Of a stretch of DNA of 64,000 bases, positions 45,184 to 53,991 are shown in pieces; within the stretch, counting starts at the first letter, position 1, and each line of letters starts with the position of its first letter. The notes under the pieces are model-generated. The model saw nothing but the letters and a program-made list of their open reading frames with translations. It made no database searches and was not told the origin of the DNA. The DNA lies in NCBI RefSeq assembly GCF_000430705.1, contig NZ_AUMN01000009.1, positions 105,815 to 169,814 of the forward strand. Reading direction: 5' to 3'. The translations under genes and the position numbers were made by a program. The DNA comes from Arthrobacter castelli DSM 16402. GTDB taxonomy: Bacteria > Actinomycetota > Actinomycetes > Actinomycetales > Micrococcaceae.

Positions 45184-46869
45184 ATGACCGATATCCTCGA
45201 CGCCCGCTGGCCCGCCGTGGACAGCGCAAATCCCGGCGGCGCGGACGCCACGTGGTGGCGGCAAGCGGCCGTTTACCAGATCTACCCGCGCAGCTTCGCC
45301 GATTCGAACGGCGACGGCATCGGTGACCTGCCCGGCATCACCGCCAAGGTTCCTTATCTTCGCCGGCTTGGCATCGACGCGGTGTGGCTCAGCCCGTTCT
45401 ACCCTTCCGCCCTGGCCGACGGCGGGTACGACGTCGACGACTACCGCGACGTCGATCCGAAACTGGGCACTCTGCAGGACTTCGATGCGATGGTCACAGC
45501 ACTGCATGAGGCGGGGATCAAGCTGATCGTCGACATCGTGCCCAACCACACCTCCGACCGGCACGAGTGGTTCAAGGCCGCGCTGGCAGCGCCGAAGGGG
45601 TCGGCGGAACGCGACCGGTACATCTTCCGCGACGGACTGGGCGACAACGGCGAACAGCCACCGGCCGACTGGCAGTCCATCTTCGGCGGGCCGGCCTGGG
45701 AGCCCGTCGGCGACGGGCAGTGGTACATGCACCACTTCGCCACCGAGCAGCCCGACCTGAACTGGAAGAACCAGGAGGTGCGCTCGGACTTCCTCAAGAC
45801 GCTGCGCTTCTGGTCCGATAGAGGTGTCGATGGCTTCCGGGTCGACGTCGCCCACGGCTGCGCCAAGGAGCTGCCTGAAGTGCTGCCGTCGCAGGCCGAG
45901 CTGGACGCGATGGAGAATGCTGACGGCACCCATCCGCTGTGGGACCGCGATGAGGTGCACGAGATTTATGCCCAGTGGCGGGAAGTCTTCAACGAATACG
46001 ATCCCCCCAGGACCGCCGTCGCCGAAGCGTGGGTCCCCACCCCGCAGCGACGCCATCGCTACGCCAGCGCCGAAGGACTCGGGCAGGCCTTCAACTTCGA
46101 TCTGCTCGAGGCCGACTTCGAGGCGGACCAGTTCCGGGAGATCATTTCCTCCAATCTGGGCCAGGCCAAAGAGGCAGGTTCTTCCACCACCTGGGTATTC
46201 TCGAACCACGACGTCGTCCGGCATGCCACCCGCTATGGCCTGCCGCCGCGGGGCGGGGCGGGCACCAAGCAGGGCACCGATTGGCTGCTGTCCGGGGGAA
46301 CGGTGCCGCAGCTGGATGCCGAAACAGGACTGCGACGCGCCCGTGCGGCAACGCTGCTCATGCTCGCCCTGCCCGGCTCGGCCTACCTGTACCAGGGCGA
46401 GGAACTGGGGCTGAACGAGGTCGCCGATATTCCAGAGGCGGAGCGGCAGGACCCCTCCTTCTTCCGCAATCCGGGCAAGGACATCGGCCGGGACGGCTGC
46501 CGGGTGCCGCTGCCATGGACCTCCGCCGGCCCGTCATTCGGATTCAGCGATACCACATCGCACCTGCCCCAGCCCGCCTGGTTCGGTGACTACTCCGTTG
46601 AGCGCGAGGACGCTGATCCGACGTCGACCCTGGCCTTCTACCGCCAGGCCCTGGCACTGCGCGGCACCCTGCAGACGGACGAGGAACTCGAATGGATCGA
46701 CGCCGGGTCGACCGACGTGCTGCATTATCGTCGGCCCAACGGATGGGAGTCAGTGACCAATTTCAGTACCCGGTCCCGCCCATTGCCGGAAGGCGAAGTG
46801 CTGGCAGCCAGCAGCCCGCTCGGCGACGGCACGCTGCCGGCAGAGACGACGGTCTGGCTGAAGCGGTAA
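45184..46869 (+). CDS. Alpha-glucosidase (GH13)
   Basis: A 561-residue cytoplasmic glycoside hydrolase of family 13. Catalytic residues are Asp221 (GFRVDVAHG), Glu281 (AVAEAW) and Asp343 (VFSNHDVVR); the QIYPRSFADSNGDGIGDLPG region is typical of oligo-1,6- or alpha-1,4-glucosidases. It would cleave the imported alpha-glucosides to glucose. I chose ATG 45184 with AAAGG upstream; GTG 45172 is less likely because it would abut the ribosome site. It is the last gene of the operon. Confidence 0.92.
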   Translation: MTDILDARWPAVDSANPGGADATWWRQAAVYQIYPRSFADSNGDGIGDLPGITAKVPYLRRLGIDAVWLSPFYPSALADGGYDVDDYRDVDPKLGTLQDFDAMVTALHEAGIKLIVDIVPNHTSDRHEWFKAALAAPKGSAERDRYIFRDGLGDNGEQPPADWQSIFGGPAWEPVGDGQWYMHHFATEQPDLNWKNQEVRSDFLKTLRFWSDRGVDGFRVDVAHGCAKELPEVLPSQAELDAMENADGTHPLWDRDEVHEIYAQWREVFNEYDPPRTAVAEAWVPTPQRRHRYASAEGLGQAFNFDLLEADFEADQFREIISSNLGQAKEAGSSTTWVFSNHDVVRHATRYGLPPRGGAGTKQGTDWLLSGGTVPQLDAETGLRRARAATLLMLALPGSAYLYQGEELGLNEVADIPEAERQDPSFFRNPGKDIGRDGCRVPLPWTSAGPSFGFSDTTSHLPQPAWFGDYSVEREDADPTSTLAFYRQALALRGTLQTDEELEWIDAGSTDVLHYRRPNGWESVTNFSTRSRPLPEGEVLAASSPLGDGTLPAETTVWLKR

Positions 46870-46909
46870 CCACGCCAATCCGCCCCGCGCGCCGCAGCCG
46901 CCCGCTCGA

Positions 46910-47045
46910 TCACGGCATCGGCTGCGGCGCCTCCGGGCCAACATACCGGGCCGACGGGCGGATGATCTTCGGATCCGCCGACTGCTCCAGGATGTTCGCC
47001 GTCCACCCCAGTACCCGTGCTGCCGGCCCCATCCCGTCATGACGC
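46910..47045 (-). pseudogene. 3' remnant of a citrate synthase gene
   Basis: Read on the minus strand, about 45 codons ending at a TGA (46910-46912) match the C-terminus of a citrate/2-methylcitrate synthase: [18 protein letters not shown], then [16 protein letters not shown] and a Pro-rich end. No start codon or upstream synthase sequence is seen; the frame leaves the homology near 47045. It differs from the complete PrpC C-terminus in this window, so it comes from another paralog. It lies between the GH13 gene and a convergent YdeI gene. Confidence 0.7.
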
Positions 47046-47078
47046 CAGCTGCCATCAAGCGATCCCGGAGCTGAGCCC

Positions 47079-47110
47079 CTTCACCTACCGGCCGCTTCAC
47101 CTACCGGCCG
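47079..47110. repeat. 16-base tandem duplication at the end of the YdeI gene
   Basis: Two perfect copies of CTTCACCTACCGGCCG (47079-47094 and 47095-47110). The second includes the YdeI stop codon; the first lies between it and the citrate synthase remnant. It probably marks a junction or slippage event. Confidence 0.85.
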
Positions 47111-47709
47111 TCAACCGCTTCCGGGCGCCGCCGCTGCAGATAGGGCGCCTCGCCGCGGGCCAGCATGTCCACGAAGGTGTCGATTTTCCGCGCCCGTGTC
47201 TTCTCCGTCTTGACCGTGTTCAGCCGGTGGATCAAGGCGAAGCGGTTGGTCGACGTCAGCACATCGAACATCGCCTGCGCCGCCGGCACCGCCGCCACCG
47301 CCGCTGCCAGGTCATCGGGAACTTCCGCCGATGCCGGCCCCGCGTAGGCCCGCTCCCAGCGTCCGTCTGCCTTGGCACTTTCAACGGCGGCCCATCCGGC
47401 GTCGTGCATCCTGCCTTCAGTCTCCAACCGGCCGATGTATTCGACGTTCCTCATCGACCAGATGCCGCGCCGCGTCCGGGGCGTGAACCGGACCAGGTAA
47501 CTGCCGTCGTCACGCTTGCCCGCCTGCCCGTCGATCCAGCCGAAACACAACGCCTCGTCCAAGGCGCCGGCGTAGGTCAGCTCCGTGACGGCACCGCCCT
47601 TCTTGTGCAGCACCAGCCGCACGCCGGTGGATGAAGCGTGGTGCTTTTCAAGCCAGTTGCGCCATTGGTCGGCATCAGCCATCAGCAGTTCGGGCAATTC
47701 AGTCGCCAT
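47101..47709 (-). CDS. YdeI/OmpD-associated family protein
   Basis: A 202-residue protein of the YdeI family. The N-terminal half has the conserved LTYAGALDEALCFGWIDGQ and RFTPRTRRGIWSMRNVEYIGRL blocks and the C-terminal half a helical domain typical of bacteriocin-protection or OmpD-associated proteins. The molecular role is not established. It starts at ATG 47709. A 16-base duplication overlaps its stop. Confidence 0.82.
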   Translation of the reverse strand: MATELPELLMADADQWRNWLEKHHASSTGVRLVLHKKGGAVTELTYAGALDEALCFGWIDGQAGKRDDGSYLVRFTPRTRRGIWSMRNVEYIGRLETEGRMHDAGWAAVESAKADGRWERAYAGPASAEVPDDLAAAVAAVPAAQAMFDVLTSTNRFALIHRLNTVKTEKTRARKIDTFVDMLARGEAPYLQRRRPEAVDGR

Positions 47710-47736
47710 AAGGGAAGTATACGAAACGCGGCGTCG

Positions 47737-48618
47737 CTAGTAGAGGAAAATATCCAGCCAGGCACGATTATGGGCATGGACAAGCACCAGGAACAGCACG
47801 AAGTCAAACAGCAAATGCACGCTGACGATATAGGACAGCGACTTCGTCAGCTTGAAAATCCAGGCCTGGACCAACGCAAACGGGAAGATGATCAGCGGAC
47901 CCCAGCTCTGGAAGCCCAGCTCATACAGGAACGACGTGAACAGCACGGCCTGGAACACATTGGACTGCCAGTCGGGGAAGTGCCGGCGGAACAGCGCGAA
48001 ACACGTGCAGATAAAGAACAATTCGTCCCAGATTCCCAGCGCGTTCGTGCCCAGGAACAGCCGGGCGATGCCACCCGGATCGGAGACGTCCGGCCAGTTC
48101 TGGTAGACGCCGGTGTTGATCATGTAGACGGGCAGCAGGAAATAGCCGATGACGACGACGGCGGCCAGGTACCACCACTCCAGCCGGGTCCACTTCTGCC
48201 CGGTCAGCACCGGAAAACGGACCGCGTGCTCGCCGAATCCAAACCGGGACACCAGGTACGGCAACCCGACGGCGAGCACCATGGCGGTGCCCATCTGCAG
48301 CATATGGGCGAAGCCGATGTCGGTGGTGATCGGCACGGCGCTGATGATGGTCATGCCGCCGGCGATCAGCAGCAAGTCGCGGAAAAGGGACTTGTCGATA
48401 AAGAACGCGGTGACGACTGCTGCCAGCAGCAGGGCATAACCGGGCAGGTCGAGCTGACCGGCGAAGAGCGCAACCGCCGAGGCGGCCAGCAGCACCGCCG
48501 GCAGCAGCTTGACCGACGTGGTCGAAGCGTTCCCAACGCCCTCAATGGAAGCGCCGGACATACCGGAAGCGCCGGAATCGACCGGGGCAACTCCACGCCT
48601 CTGGCTCATCCGCGCCAT
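47737..48618 (-). CDS. Multi-pass membrane protein, CPBP-protease-like
   Basis: A 293-residue protein with about eight predicted helices from residue 30. The C-terminal third resembles CPBP (Abi) intramembrane proteases: WDELFFICTCFALFRRH where EExxxR is expected, FTSFLYELG where FxxxH is expected, and HLLFDF in the last site. The first Glu is Asp and the second motif lacks its His, so protease activity is doubtful. The start may be ATG 48618 or ATG 48609. Confidence 0.6.
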   Translation of the reverse strand: MARMSQRRGVAPVDSGASGMSGASIEGVGNASTTSVKLLPAVLLAASAVALFAGQLDLPGYALLLAAVVTAFFIDKSLFRDLLLIAGGMTIISAVPITTDIGFAHMLQMGTAMVLAVGLPYLVSRFGFGEHAVRFPVLTGQKWTRLEWWYLAAVVVIGYFLLPVYMINTGVYQNWPDVSDPGGIARLFLGTNALGIWDELFFICTCFALFRRHFPDWQSNVFQAVLFTSFLYELGFQSWGPLIIFPFALVQAWIFKLTKSLSYIVSVHLLFDFVLFLVLVHAHNRAWLDIFLY

Positions 48619-48709
48619 GTCCTTCTACTCATGCAACAAGTTTACGGCGCATCAACCCGGCCGGGACACAACGACCGGTTTACGCCCGTCCCACCCGTGC
48701 CAGGTGCAA

Positions 48710-50629
48710 CTAGCGTCCACCCACCGGCCGGAGAACCGGACCGAGCGCCTCCAGCACCGCAGGATCCTCAATGGTGGAGGGCACTGCATACTCGTCGCCG
48801 TCGGCCATCTGGCGCATGGTTTTCCGCAGGATCTTGCCGGACCGGGTCTTGGGCAGCCCGTCGACCACTGCGGCGGTCTTGAAGTCCGCCACCGGCCCGA
48901 TCTGCTCGCGGACCAACGCCACCAATTCGCCGCGCAGCTGTTCGGCCTCGATGCCGCTGCCGGATTTGAGCACCACGTAGGCGATGGGCCGCTGTCCCTT
49001 GAGCTGGTCGGCCACTCCGATCACCGCGCATTCGGCGACCGCCGGGTGCCGGCCGATAACCTGCTCGATGGATCCGGTGGAGAGCCGGTGCCCGGCCACG
49101 TTGATGACGTCATCGGTGCGGCCCATAACGAACACGTATCCGTCCTCGTCCCGGTACCCCGAGTCGCCCGTGGCGTAGTACCCCTCGAAGGCAGACCAGT
49201 AGGAGGAAACGTAGCGCTCGTCGTCGTGCCACAGTGTCTGCAGTGTTCCCGGCGGCAGCGGATACCCCAGCACGATGTTGCCTTCGACGCCGGGACCGGC
49301 CGGCTGGCCCGCCGCGTCCAGGATATCGATGGCGTAACCGGGCATCGGCACGGTTGGCGAGCCCGCCTTAACCGGCAATTGTTCAAGACCGATTGGATTG
49401 GCGCAGACCGCCCAGCCGGTCTCTGTCTGCCACCAGTGGTCGATCACCGGGACCGGCAGCTTGCCCGAAATCCAATCGAAAGTCTCCGGGTCCAGCCGCT
49501 CCCCTGCGGCAAACAAGGCACGCAGGCTCGAGGTGTCGTAGTTGGCCAATTCAGCCGCTTCCGGGTCGGCCTTGCGGATCGCCCGAAGCGCCGTAGGCGC
49601 GGTGAACAACACGTCCACCTTATGGTCGGCGATCACCCGCCAAAAAGCACCGGCGTCCGGAGTCCCCACCGGCTTGCCCTCATAGAGGACAGTGGCGGCA
49701 CCGGCCAGCAGCGGACCGTAGACGATGTAGGAATGTCCCACGACCCAGCCGACGTCGGACGCCGTCCACATCACGTCGCCGGCGCCGATGCCGTAGATGT
49801 TGGCCATCGACCACGCCAGGGCCACGGCATGGCCACCGTTATCCCGGACCACGCCTTTCGGCGTGCCGGTGGTGCCGGAGGTATACAGGATGTACAGCGG
49901 ATCTGTCGCCGCAACCGGAACGGCCTGCGCCGGCTCAGCGGCAGCCGCGGCTTCCTCCCAGTCCAACCACGACCGGCCGGTCGGCGCGTCGGCGCGGCAG
50001 CTCTCAAGGGAGGTGTCGAAACCCTCCCGCTGCTTGACGATCACCGTGCCGACGTCGTGCGTACTGGCCGACAACGCCTCGGCGACTGTGGGCAGGTACT
50101 CCACCTTCCGGGTGACTTCCAGCCCGCCGGAGGCTGTCACCACGGCCGTCGGTTCGGCGTCGGTGATCCGCACGGCCAGCTCGTTGGCGGCAAATCCGCC
50201 AAAGACCACCGAATGCACTGCGCCGAGGCGGGCGGTGGCCAGCATGGCGATCAGGGCTTCGGGGATCATCGGCATGTAGATCACCACCCGGTCGCCCTTA
50301 CCGACGCCGGCCTGCCGCAGCGCCCCTGCGAATTGTTCCACCTCTGCCAGCAGTTGCCGGTAGGTATAGCTGTGCCGGGTGTCCAGCATGGCCGAGTCGT
50401 AGATCAGCGCCGCCGTATCGCCGAGGCCCGCCAGCACGTGGCGGTCCAGCGCGTTGTAGCTGGTATTAAGCACTCCGTCGGGAAACCAGCGCGCCTTGGG
50501 TGGGGCGCTGGTGTCGACGCCGGTGTGCGGCTGCACCTTCCAATCGATGGCTTCGGCGGATTGGAGCCAGAATCCGGCGGAGTCCCTCCGCGAGTGGTCG
50601 TAGCATTCCTGGTACGTCGGCCGGTTCAT
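48710..50629 (-). CDS. prpE: Propionyl-CoA synthetase (PrpE)
   Basis: A 639-residue AMP-forming acyl-CoA synthetase. Motifs are ILYTSGTTGTPKG (P-loop), WWQTETGW, YATGDSGYRDEDGYVFVMGR and the catalytic Lys in GLPKTRSGKILRKTM. Residue patterns around the acyl pocket and its position fit propionate activation rather than acetate, which is inference. It is divergent from prpR, and the 150 bases between share two TGTATAC heptamers, so it may be coregulated with prpDBC. Confidence 0.9.
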   Translation of the reverse strand: MNRPTYQECYDHSRRDSAGFWLQSAEAIDWKVQPHTGVDTSAPPKARWFPDGVLNTSYNALDRHVLAGLGDTAALIYDSAMLDTRHSYTYRQLLAEVEQFAGALRQAGVGKGDRVVIYMPMIPEALIAMLATARLGAVHSVVFGGFAANELAVRITDAEPTAVVTASGGLEVTRKVEYLPTVAEALSASTHDVGTVIVKQREGFDTSLESCRADAPTGRSWLDWEEAAAAAEPAQAVPVAATDPLYILYTSGTTGTPKGVVRDNGGHAVALAWSMANIYGIGAGDVMWTASDVGWVVGHSYIVYGPLLAGAATVLYEGKPVGTPDAGAFWRVIADHKVDVLFTAPTALRAIRKADPEAAELANYDTSSLRALFAAGERLDPETFDWISGKLPVPVIDHWWQTETGWAVCANPIGLEQLPVKAGSPTVPMPGYAIDILDAAGQPAGPGVEGNIVLGYPLPPGTLQTLWHDDERYVSSYWSAFEGYYATGDSGYRDEDGYVFVMGRTDDVINVAGHRLSTGSIEQVIGRHPAVAECAVIGVADQLKGQRPIAYVVLKSGSGIEAEQLRGELVALVREQIGPVADFKTAAVVDGLPKTRSGKILRKTMRQMADGDEYAVPSTIEDPAVLEALGPVLRPVGGR

Positions 50630-50699
50630 TCGAACACTCCCTGTCGCAGGTTACAGATGACGTAATCCTAATCACACGAACGGAGAGGACACAAGAGTT

Positions 50700-50773
50700 A
50701 TGTATACGCTGAACACTCATTTCCAGCTGTTTACCGCAACGTTGACCCTAAAGTCGCGATCTGTGTATACACT
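50700..50773 (+). promoter_or_regulatory. prpR promoter and probable GntR operator
   Basis: TTGACC (50742-50747) and TATACA (50766-50771) are spaced 18 bases and would start transcription near the GTG of prpR (50780), giving a leaderless mRNA. The -10 box lies within a perfect 10-base palindrome GTGTATACAC (50763-50772), a form that FCD-GntR proteins often bind. A second TGTATAC heptamer at 50701-50707 is 63 bases away, nearer the prpE start. This suits autorepression and control of the divergent prpE. Confidence 0.6.
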
Positions 50774-50779
50774 GGTACC

Positions 50780-51475
50780 GTGATTGATGGACAGACAGGC
50801 GCCCCGGCCAGGGCCGGCGAACGAGCCTACCAGGCGTTGCGCGCCGACATTATCGAGTGGCGGCTTCCACCGGGATCGATGCTGGCGGAAGTGGAACAAT
50901 CACGTCGACTGGGTGTCTCGCGCACGCCACTGCGTGAGGCCTTGGCCCGGTTGACCACCGAAGGCCTCGCCGCTCCGGCGGGCGGCCGCGGCGTCGTCGT
51001 CACCGATATCTCACTGGAGAACGTCCACGAACTGTTCGATGTCCGCCAGGCGCTCGACTGCCGGGCTGCTGCCCTGGCCGCTGAACGGCGGGCCGACGGC
51101 GTCTTTGAGTCCTTGCGGGCCGAACTGGCCAATGCAGGGACATTGCTGCACGGGGCGGATCCTTCCCGCCAAGGTTATTTCGATCTGGTCGCCCGCATGG
51201 ATGACGCCATCGATGAAGCGGCCGACAATCAGTACCTGCTGCAGGCGCAGCGGAACCTGCGCACCCATCTGGTCCGGGTGAGGCGGTTGGCCACTGATCA
51301 CCCGGAGCGGCTGCTTGCTGCCGCATCGGAACACGCGCTGATTGCCACGGCGATTGAAGCCCGGGACGGCCCGCTGGCCGTCGCGGCCACCCAGGTGCAC
51401 CTGCACAACAGCCTTGAACACGTACTTTCCGCCGAGGAACCAGTCATCCCACGAGAGGAATCCATCAATGGTTAA
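50780..51475 (+). CDS. GntR-family regulator of the methylcitrate genes
   Basis: A 231-residue GntR/FCD protein. The winged helix-turn-helix is at about residues 14-75 ([40 protein letters not shown]). An FCD ligand-binding helical domain (about 85-215) contains the Asp and His metal-binding residues typical of the subgroup. It overlaps prpD by 8 bases, so is first in the prpDBC transcript. The likely effector is propionyl-CoA or a methylcitrate intermediate (inference). GTG 50780 has no ribosome site and is likely leaderless. Confidence 0.88.
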   Translation: MIDGQTGAPARAGERAYQALRADIIEWRLPPGSMLAEVEQSRRLGVSRTPLREALARLTTEGLAAPAGGRGVVVTDISLENVHELFDVRQALDCRAAALAAERRADGVFESLRAELANAGTLLHGADPSRQGYFDLVARMDDAIDEAADNQYLLQAQRNLRTHLVRVRRLATDHPERLLAAASEHALIATAIEARDGPLAVAATQVHLHNSLEHVLSAEEPVIPREESING

Positions 51476-53042
51476 AGAGCACCCGGTCCGGGTCTACCGC
51501 AGCGAAGAGAACCTGCAGCGCGACGACCAACTGGCCTACAAGATCGCCCAGGTGGCGGCCGACTCCGTAGCGGTGGGCGACGACGTGACCGACATGGTGA
51601 TCAACCGGATCATCGACAACACCGCCGTCGCCGTCGCGTCGCTGGCCCGCGGACCCATCGCCGCCGCCCGTGCCCAGGCGACATCCCATCCATTCATCAC
51701 CCGCCCCCTGACCTCGCAAGCCCGGCCAGGGAACTCCGTGGACGTGGCCCCTGGCCAACGGCTGGGTTCAACTATCTACGGGATCGACACCAAGGCCTCA
51801 CCGGAGTGGGCCGCCTGGGCCAACGGAGTGGCCGTGCGCGAGCTCGATTACCACGACACCTTCCTGGCGGCCGAGTATTCCCACCCCGGTGACAATATCC
51901 CGCCGATCCTGGCGGCCGCCCAGCACAAGGGGTGCACCGGAGCGGACCTGATCCGCGGGATCGCCACCGGCTACGAAATCCAGGTGGACCTGGTCAAGGC
52001 GATCAGCCTGCACAAGCACAAGATCGACCACGTGGCGCACCTGGGACCGTCGGCCGCGGCCGGCATCGGCACCCTGCTCGGCCTCAACGTCGAAACCATC
52101 TTCCAAGCTGTGGGTCAGGCGCTGCACACGACGACGGCGACCCGGCAGTCCCGCAAGGGCGAGATCTCCACGTGGAAGGCGCACGCGCCGGCATTCGCGT
52201 CCAAGATGGCCATCGAGGCGGTGGACCGGGCGATGCGCGGCCAGACCTCCCCGGTGCCGATCTACGAGGGCGAAGACGGCGTCATCGCCTGGATGCTTGA
52301 CGGTCCGGACGCCGCCTACCAGGTGCCGCTGCCGGAGAACGGCGAGGCCAAGCGGGCGATCCTGGACACCTACACCAAGGAACACTCGGCCGAATACCAG
52401 GCCCAGGCGTGGATCGACCTGGCCCGGAAGCTGCATTCGGAGCATCCGGAGTTGGCCGACCCTGACCAGGTCGCCTCGGTGGTGCTGCACACTTCGCACC
52501 ACACCCATTACGTGATCGGATCCGGCGCCAACGATCCGCAGAAGTACGACCCGAAGGCCTCCCGCGAGACACTTGACCATTCCATTCCGTACATCTTCAC
52601 CGTGGCGCTGCAGGACGGCCAGTGGCACCACGTCGGCTCCTACGCCTCGGAGCGGGCCGGGCGGCCGGACACCATCGCACTGTGGCAGAAGGTGACGACG
52701 GCGGAGGACGCCGAATGGACTCGCCGCTACCACTCGCTGGACCCGCAGGAAAAGGCATTCGGCGGCCGGGTGGAGATCGCCCTGGCCGACGGACGCACCA
52801 TCACCGACGAAATCGCCGTCGCCGATGCCCACCCCCTCGGCGCCCGCCCGTTCGCCCGCCAGGAGTACATCGGCAAGTTCCGCTCGCTGGCCGAAGGCGT
52901 GCTGGATCCGGCCGAAATCGAGCGGTTCCTCGACACCGTGCAGCGGCTGCCGCGGCTGGGCGCGGGCGAACTCGACGCGCTGAACGTGCTCGCCCCGGCC
53001 GCCGTCATCGAAGCCGCCGGCGCCCCGCACGGGTTGTTCTAA
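51468..53042 (+). CDS. prpD: 2-methylcitrate dehydratase PrpD
   Basis: A 524-residue MmgE/PrpD-family dehydratase that converts 2-methylcitrate to 2-methyl-cis-aconitate in propionate breakdown. Family blocks include [61 protein letters not shown] and [14 protein letters not shown] chose ATG 51468 because GAGAGGAA lies upstream and the family begins here; it overlaps the regulator by 8 bases. The ORF upstream of it is the regulator in another frame. Confidence 0.94.
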   Translation: MVKEHPVRVYRSEENLQRDDQLAYKIAQVAADSVAVGDDVTDMVINRIIDNTAVAVASLARGPIAAARAQATSHPFITRPLTSQARPGNSVDVAPGQRLGSTIYGIDTKASPEWAAWANGVAVRELDYHDTFLAAEYSHPGDNIPPILAAAQHKGCTGADLIRGIATGYEIQVDLVKAISLHKHKIDHVAHLGPSAAAGIGTLLGLNVETIFQAVGQALHTTTATRQSRKGEISTWKAHAPAFASKMAIEAVDRAMRGQTSPVPIYEGEDGVIAWMLDGPDAAYQVPLPENGEAKRAILDTYTKEHSAEYQAQAWIDLARKLHSEHPELADPDQVASVVLHTSHHTHYVIGSGANDPQKYDPKASRETLDHSIPYIFTVALQDGQWHHVGSYASERAGRPDTIALWQKVTTAEDAEWTRRYHSLDPQEKAFGGRVEIALADGRTITDEIAVADAHPLGARPFARQEYIGKFRSLAEGVLDPAEIERFLDTVQRLPRLGAGELDALNVLAPAAVIEAAGAPHGLF

Positions 53043-53070
53043 CGCAACGTTGTTCGTAGAAAGGATTTCC

Positions 53071-53991
53071 ATGCTGTATTCCAAGACCACCGTTGAGCAG
53101 AAGCGCCGCAACTTCCGCGAGGCGCTGGCTTCGGGCAGGCTGCTGAAGTTCCCCGGGGCCTTCAACCCGCTGTCGGCCAGCCTGATCCAGGACAAAGGAT
53201 TCGACGGCGTCTACATATCCGGTGCCGTGCTCGCGGCCGACCTTGGCCTGCCGGACATCGGCCTGACCACGCTGACCGAAGTGGCCACCAGGGCCAGGCA
53301 GATGGCCCGGATGAGTGACCTGCCGGCCATCGTCGACGCCGATACGGGCTTCGGGGAGCCGCTTAACCTGGCGCGGACCATCCAGGAATTCGAAGACGCC
53401 GGCCTGGCCGGCTGCCATATCGAAGACCAGATCAATCCCAAGCGCTGCGGGCACCTGGACGGCAAGGCCGTCGTCGACCTGGACACCGCAGTCAAGCGCA
53501 TCCGTGCCGCGGCCGATGCCCGGCGGGACCCCGATTTCCTGATCATGGCCCGCACCGACGTGCGCGCCGTCGAAGATATGGACACCACCATCGAGCGGAT
53601 CAAGGCCCTGGTCGACGCCGGAGCCGACGCCATCTTCCCCGAGGCGATGCGCGATTTGAGCGAGTTCGAGGCGGTGCGCAAGGCCGTCGACGTCCCGCTG
53701 CTGGCCAACATGACCGAATTCGGCAAGAGCCGGCTGTTCACCCAGGACGAGCTGGAAGGCGTCGGGATGAATATGGTCATATACCCGGTAACCTTATTGC
53801 GGATAGCCATGGGAGCAGTGGAAGCTGGACTTGAGCAGATTACGGCTGAGGGCACTCAGGAAGGCATTGTCGATAGGATGCAGACGAGGTCCCGGCTCTA
53901 CGAATTAGTCGACTATGAGTCGTACAACCAGTTCGACACTTCAGTATTCAACTTTCAGGTGCCGGGCAGGAACCAGCGCGAGGAGGCGTAA
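53071..53991 (+). CDS. prpB: 2-methylisocitrate lyase PrpB
   Basis: A 306-residue PEP mutase/isocitrate lyase superfamily enzyme that splits 2-methylisocitrate into pyruvate and succinate. The catalytic Cys126 lies in KRCGH (124-128), and metal-binding Asp residues in VDADTGFGEP. I chose ATG 53071. The last 75 codons (about 53766-53985) have rare, AT-rich codons (two ATA, two TTA, three AGG) unlike the first three quarters of the gene, although the protein sequence remains typical. Its stop overlaps the prpC start by one base. Confidence 0.93.
   Translation: MLYSKTTVEQKRRNFREALASGRLLKFPGAFNPLSASLIQDKGFDGVYISGAVLAADLGLPDIGLTTLTEVATRARQMARMSDLPAIVDADTGFGEPLNLARTIQEFEDAGLAGCHIEDQINPKRCGHLDGKAVVDLDTAVKRIRAAADARRDPDFLIMARTDVRAVEDMDTTIERIKALVDAGADAIFPEAMRDLSEFEAVRKAVDVPLLANMTEFGKSRLFTQDELEGVGMNMVIYPVTLLRIAMGAVEAGLEQITAEGTQEGIVDRMQTRSRLYELVDYESYNQFDTSVFNFQVPGRNQREEA

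Noticed and set aside
48710..50629. Acetyl-CoA synthetase as the identity of the prp-linked synthetase
   Set aside because: The family is shared, but divergent placement from prpR-prpDBC and the pocket pattern favour propionyl-CoA synthetase.
48509..50665. A 718-codon open frame on the plus strand
   Set aside because: It is the antisense shadow of prpE and lacks recognisable motifs.
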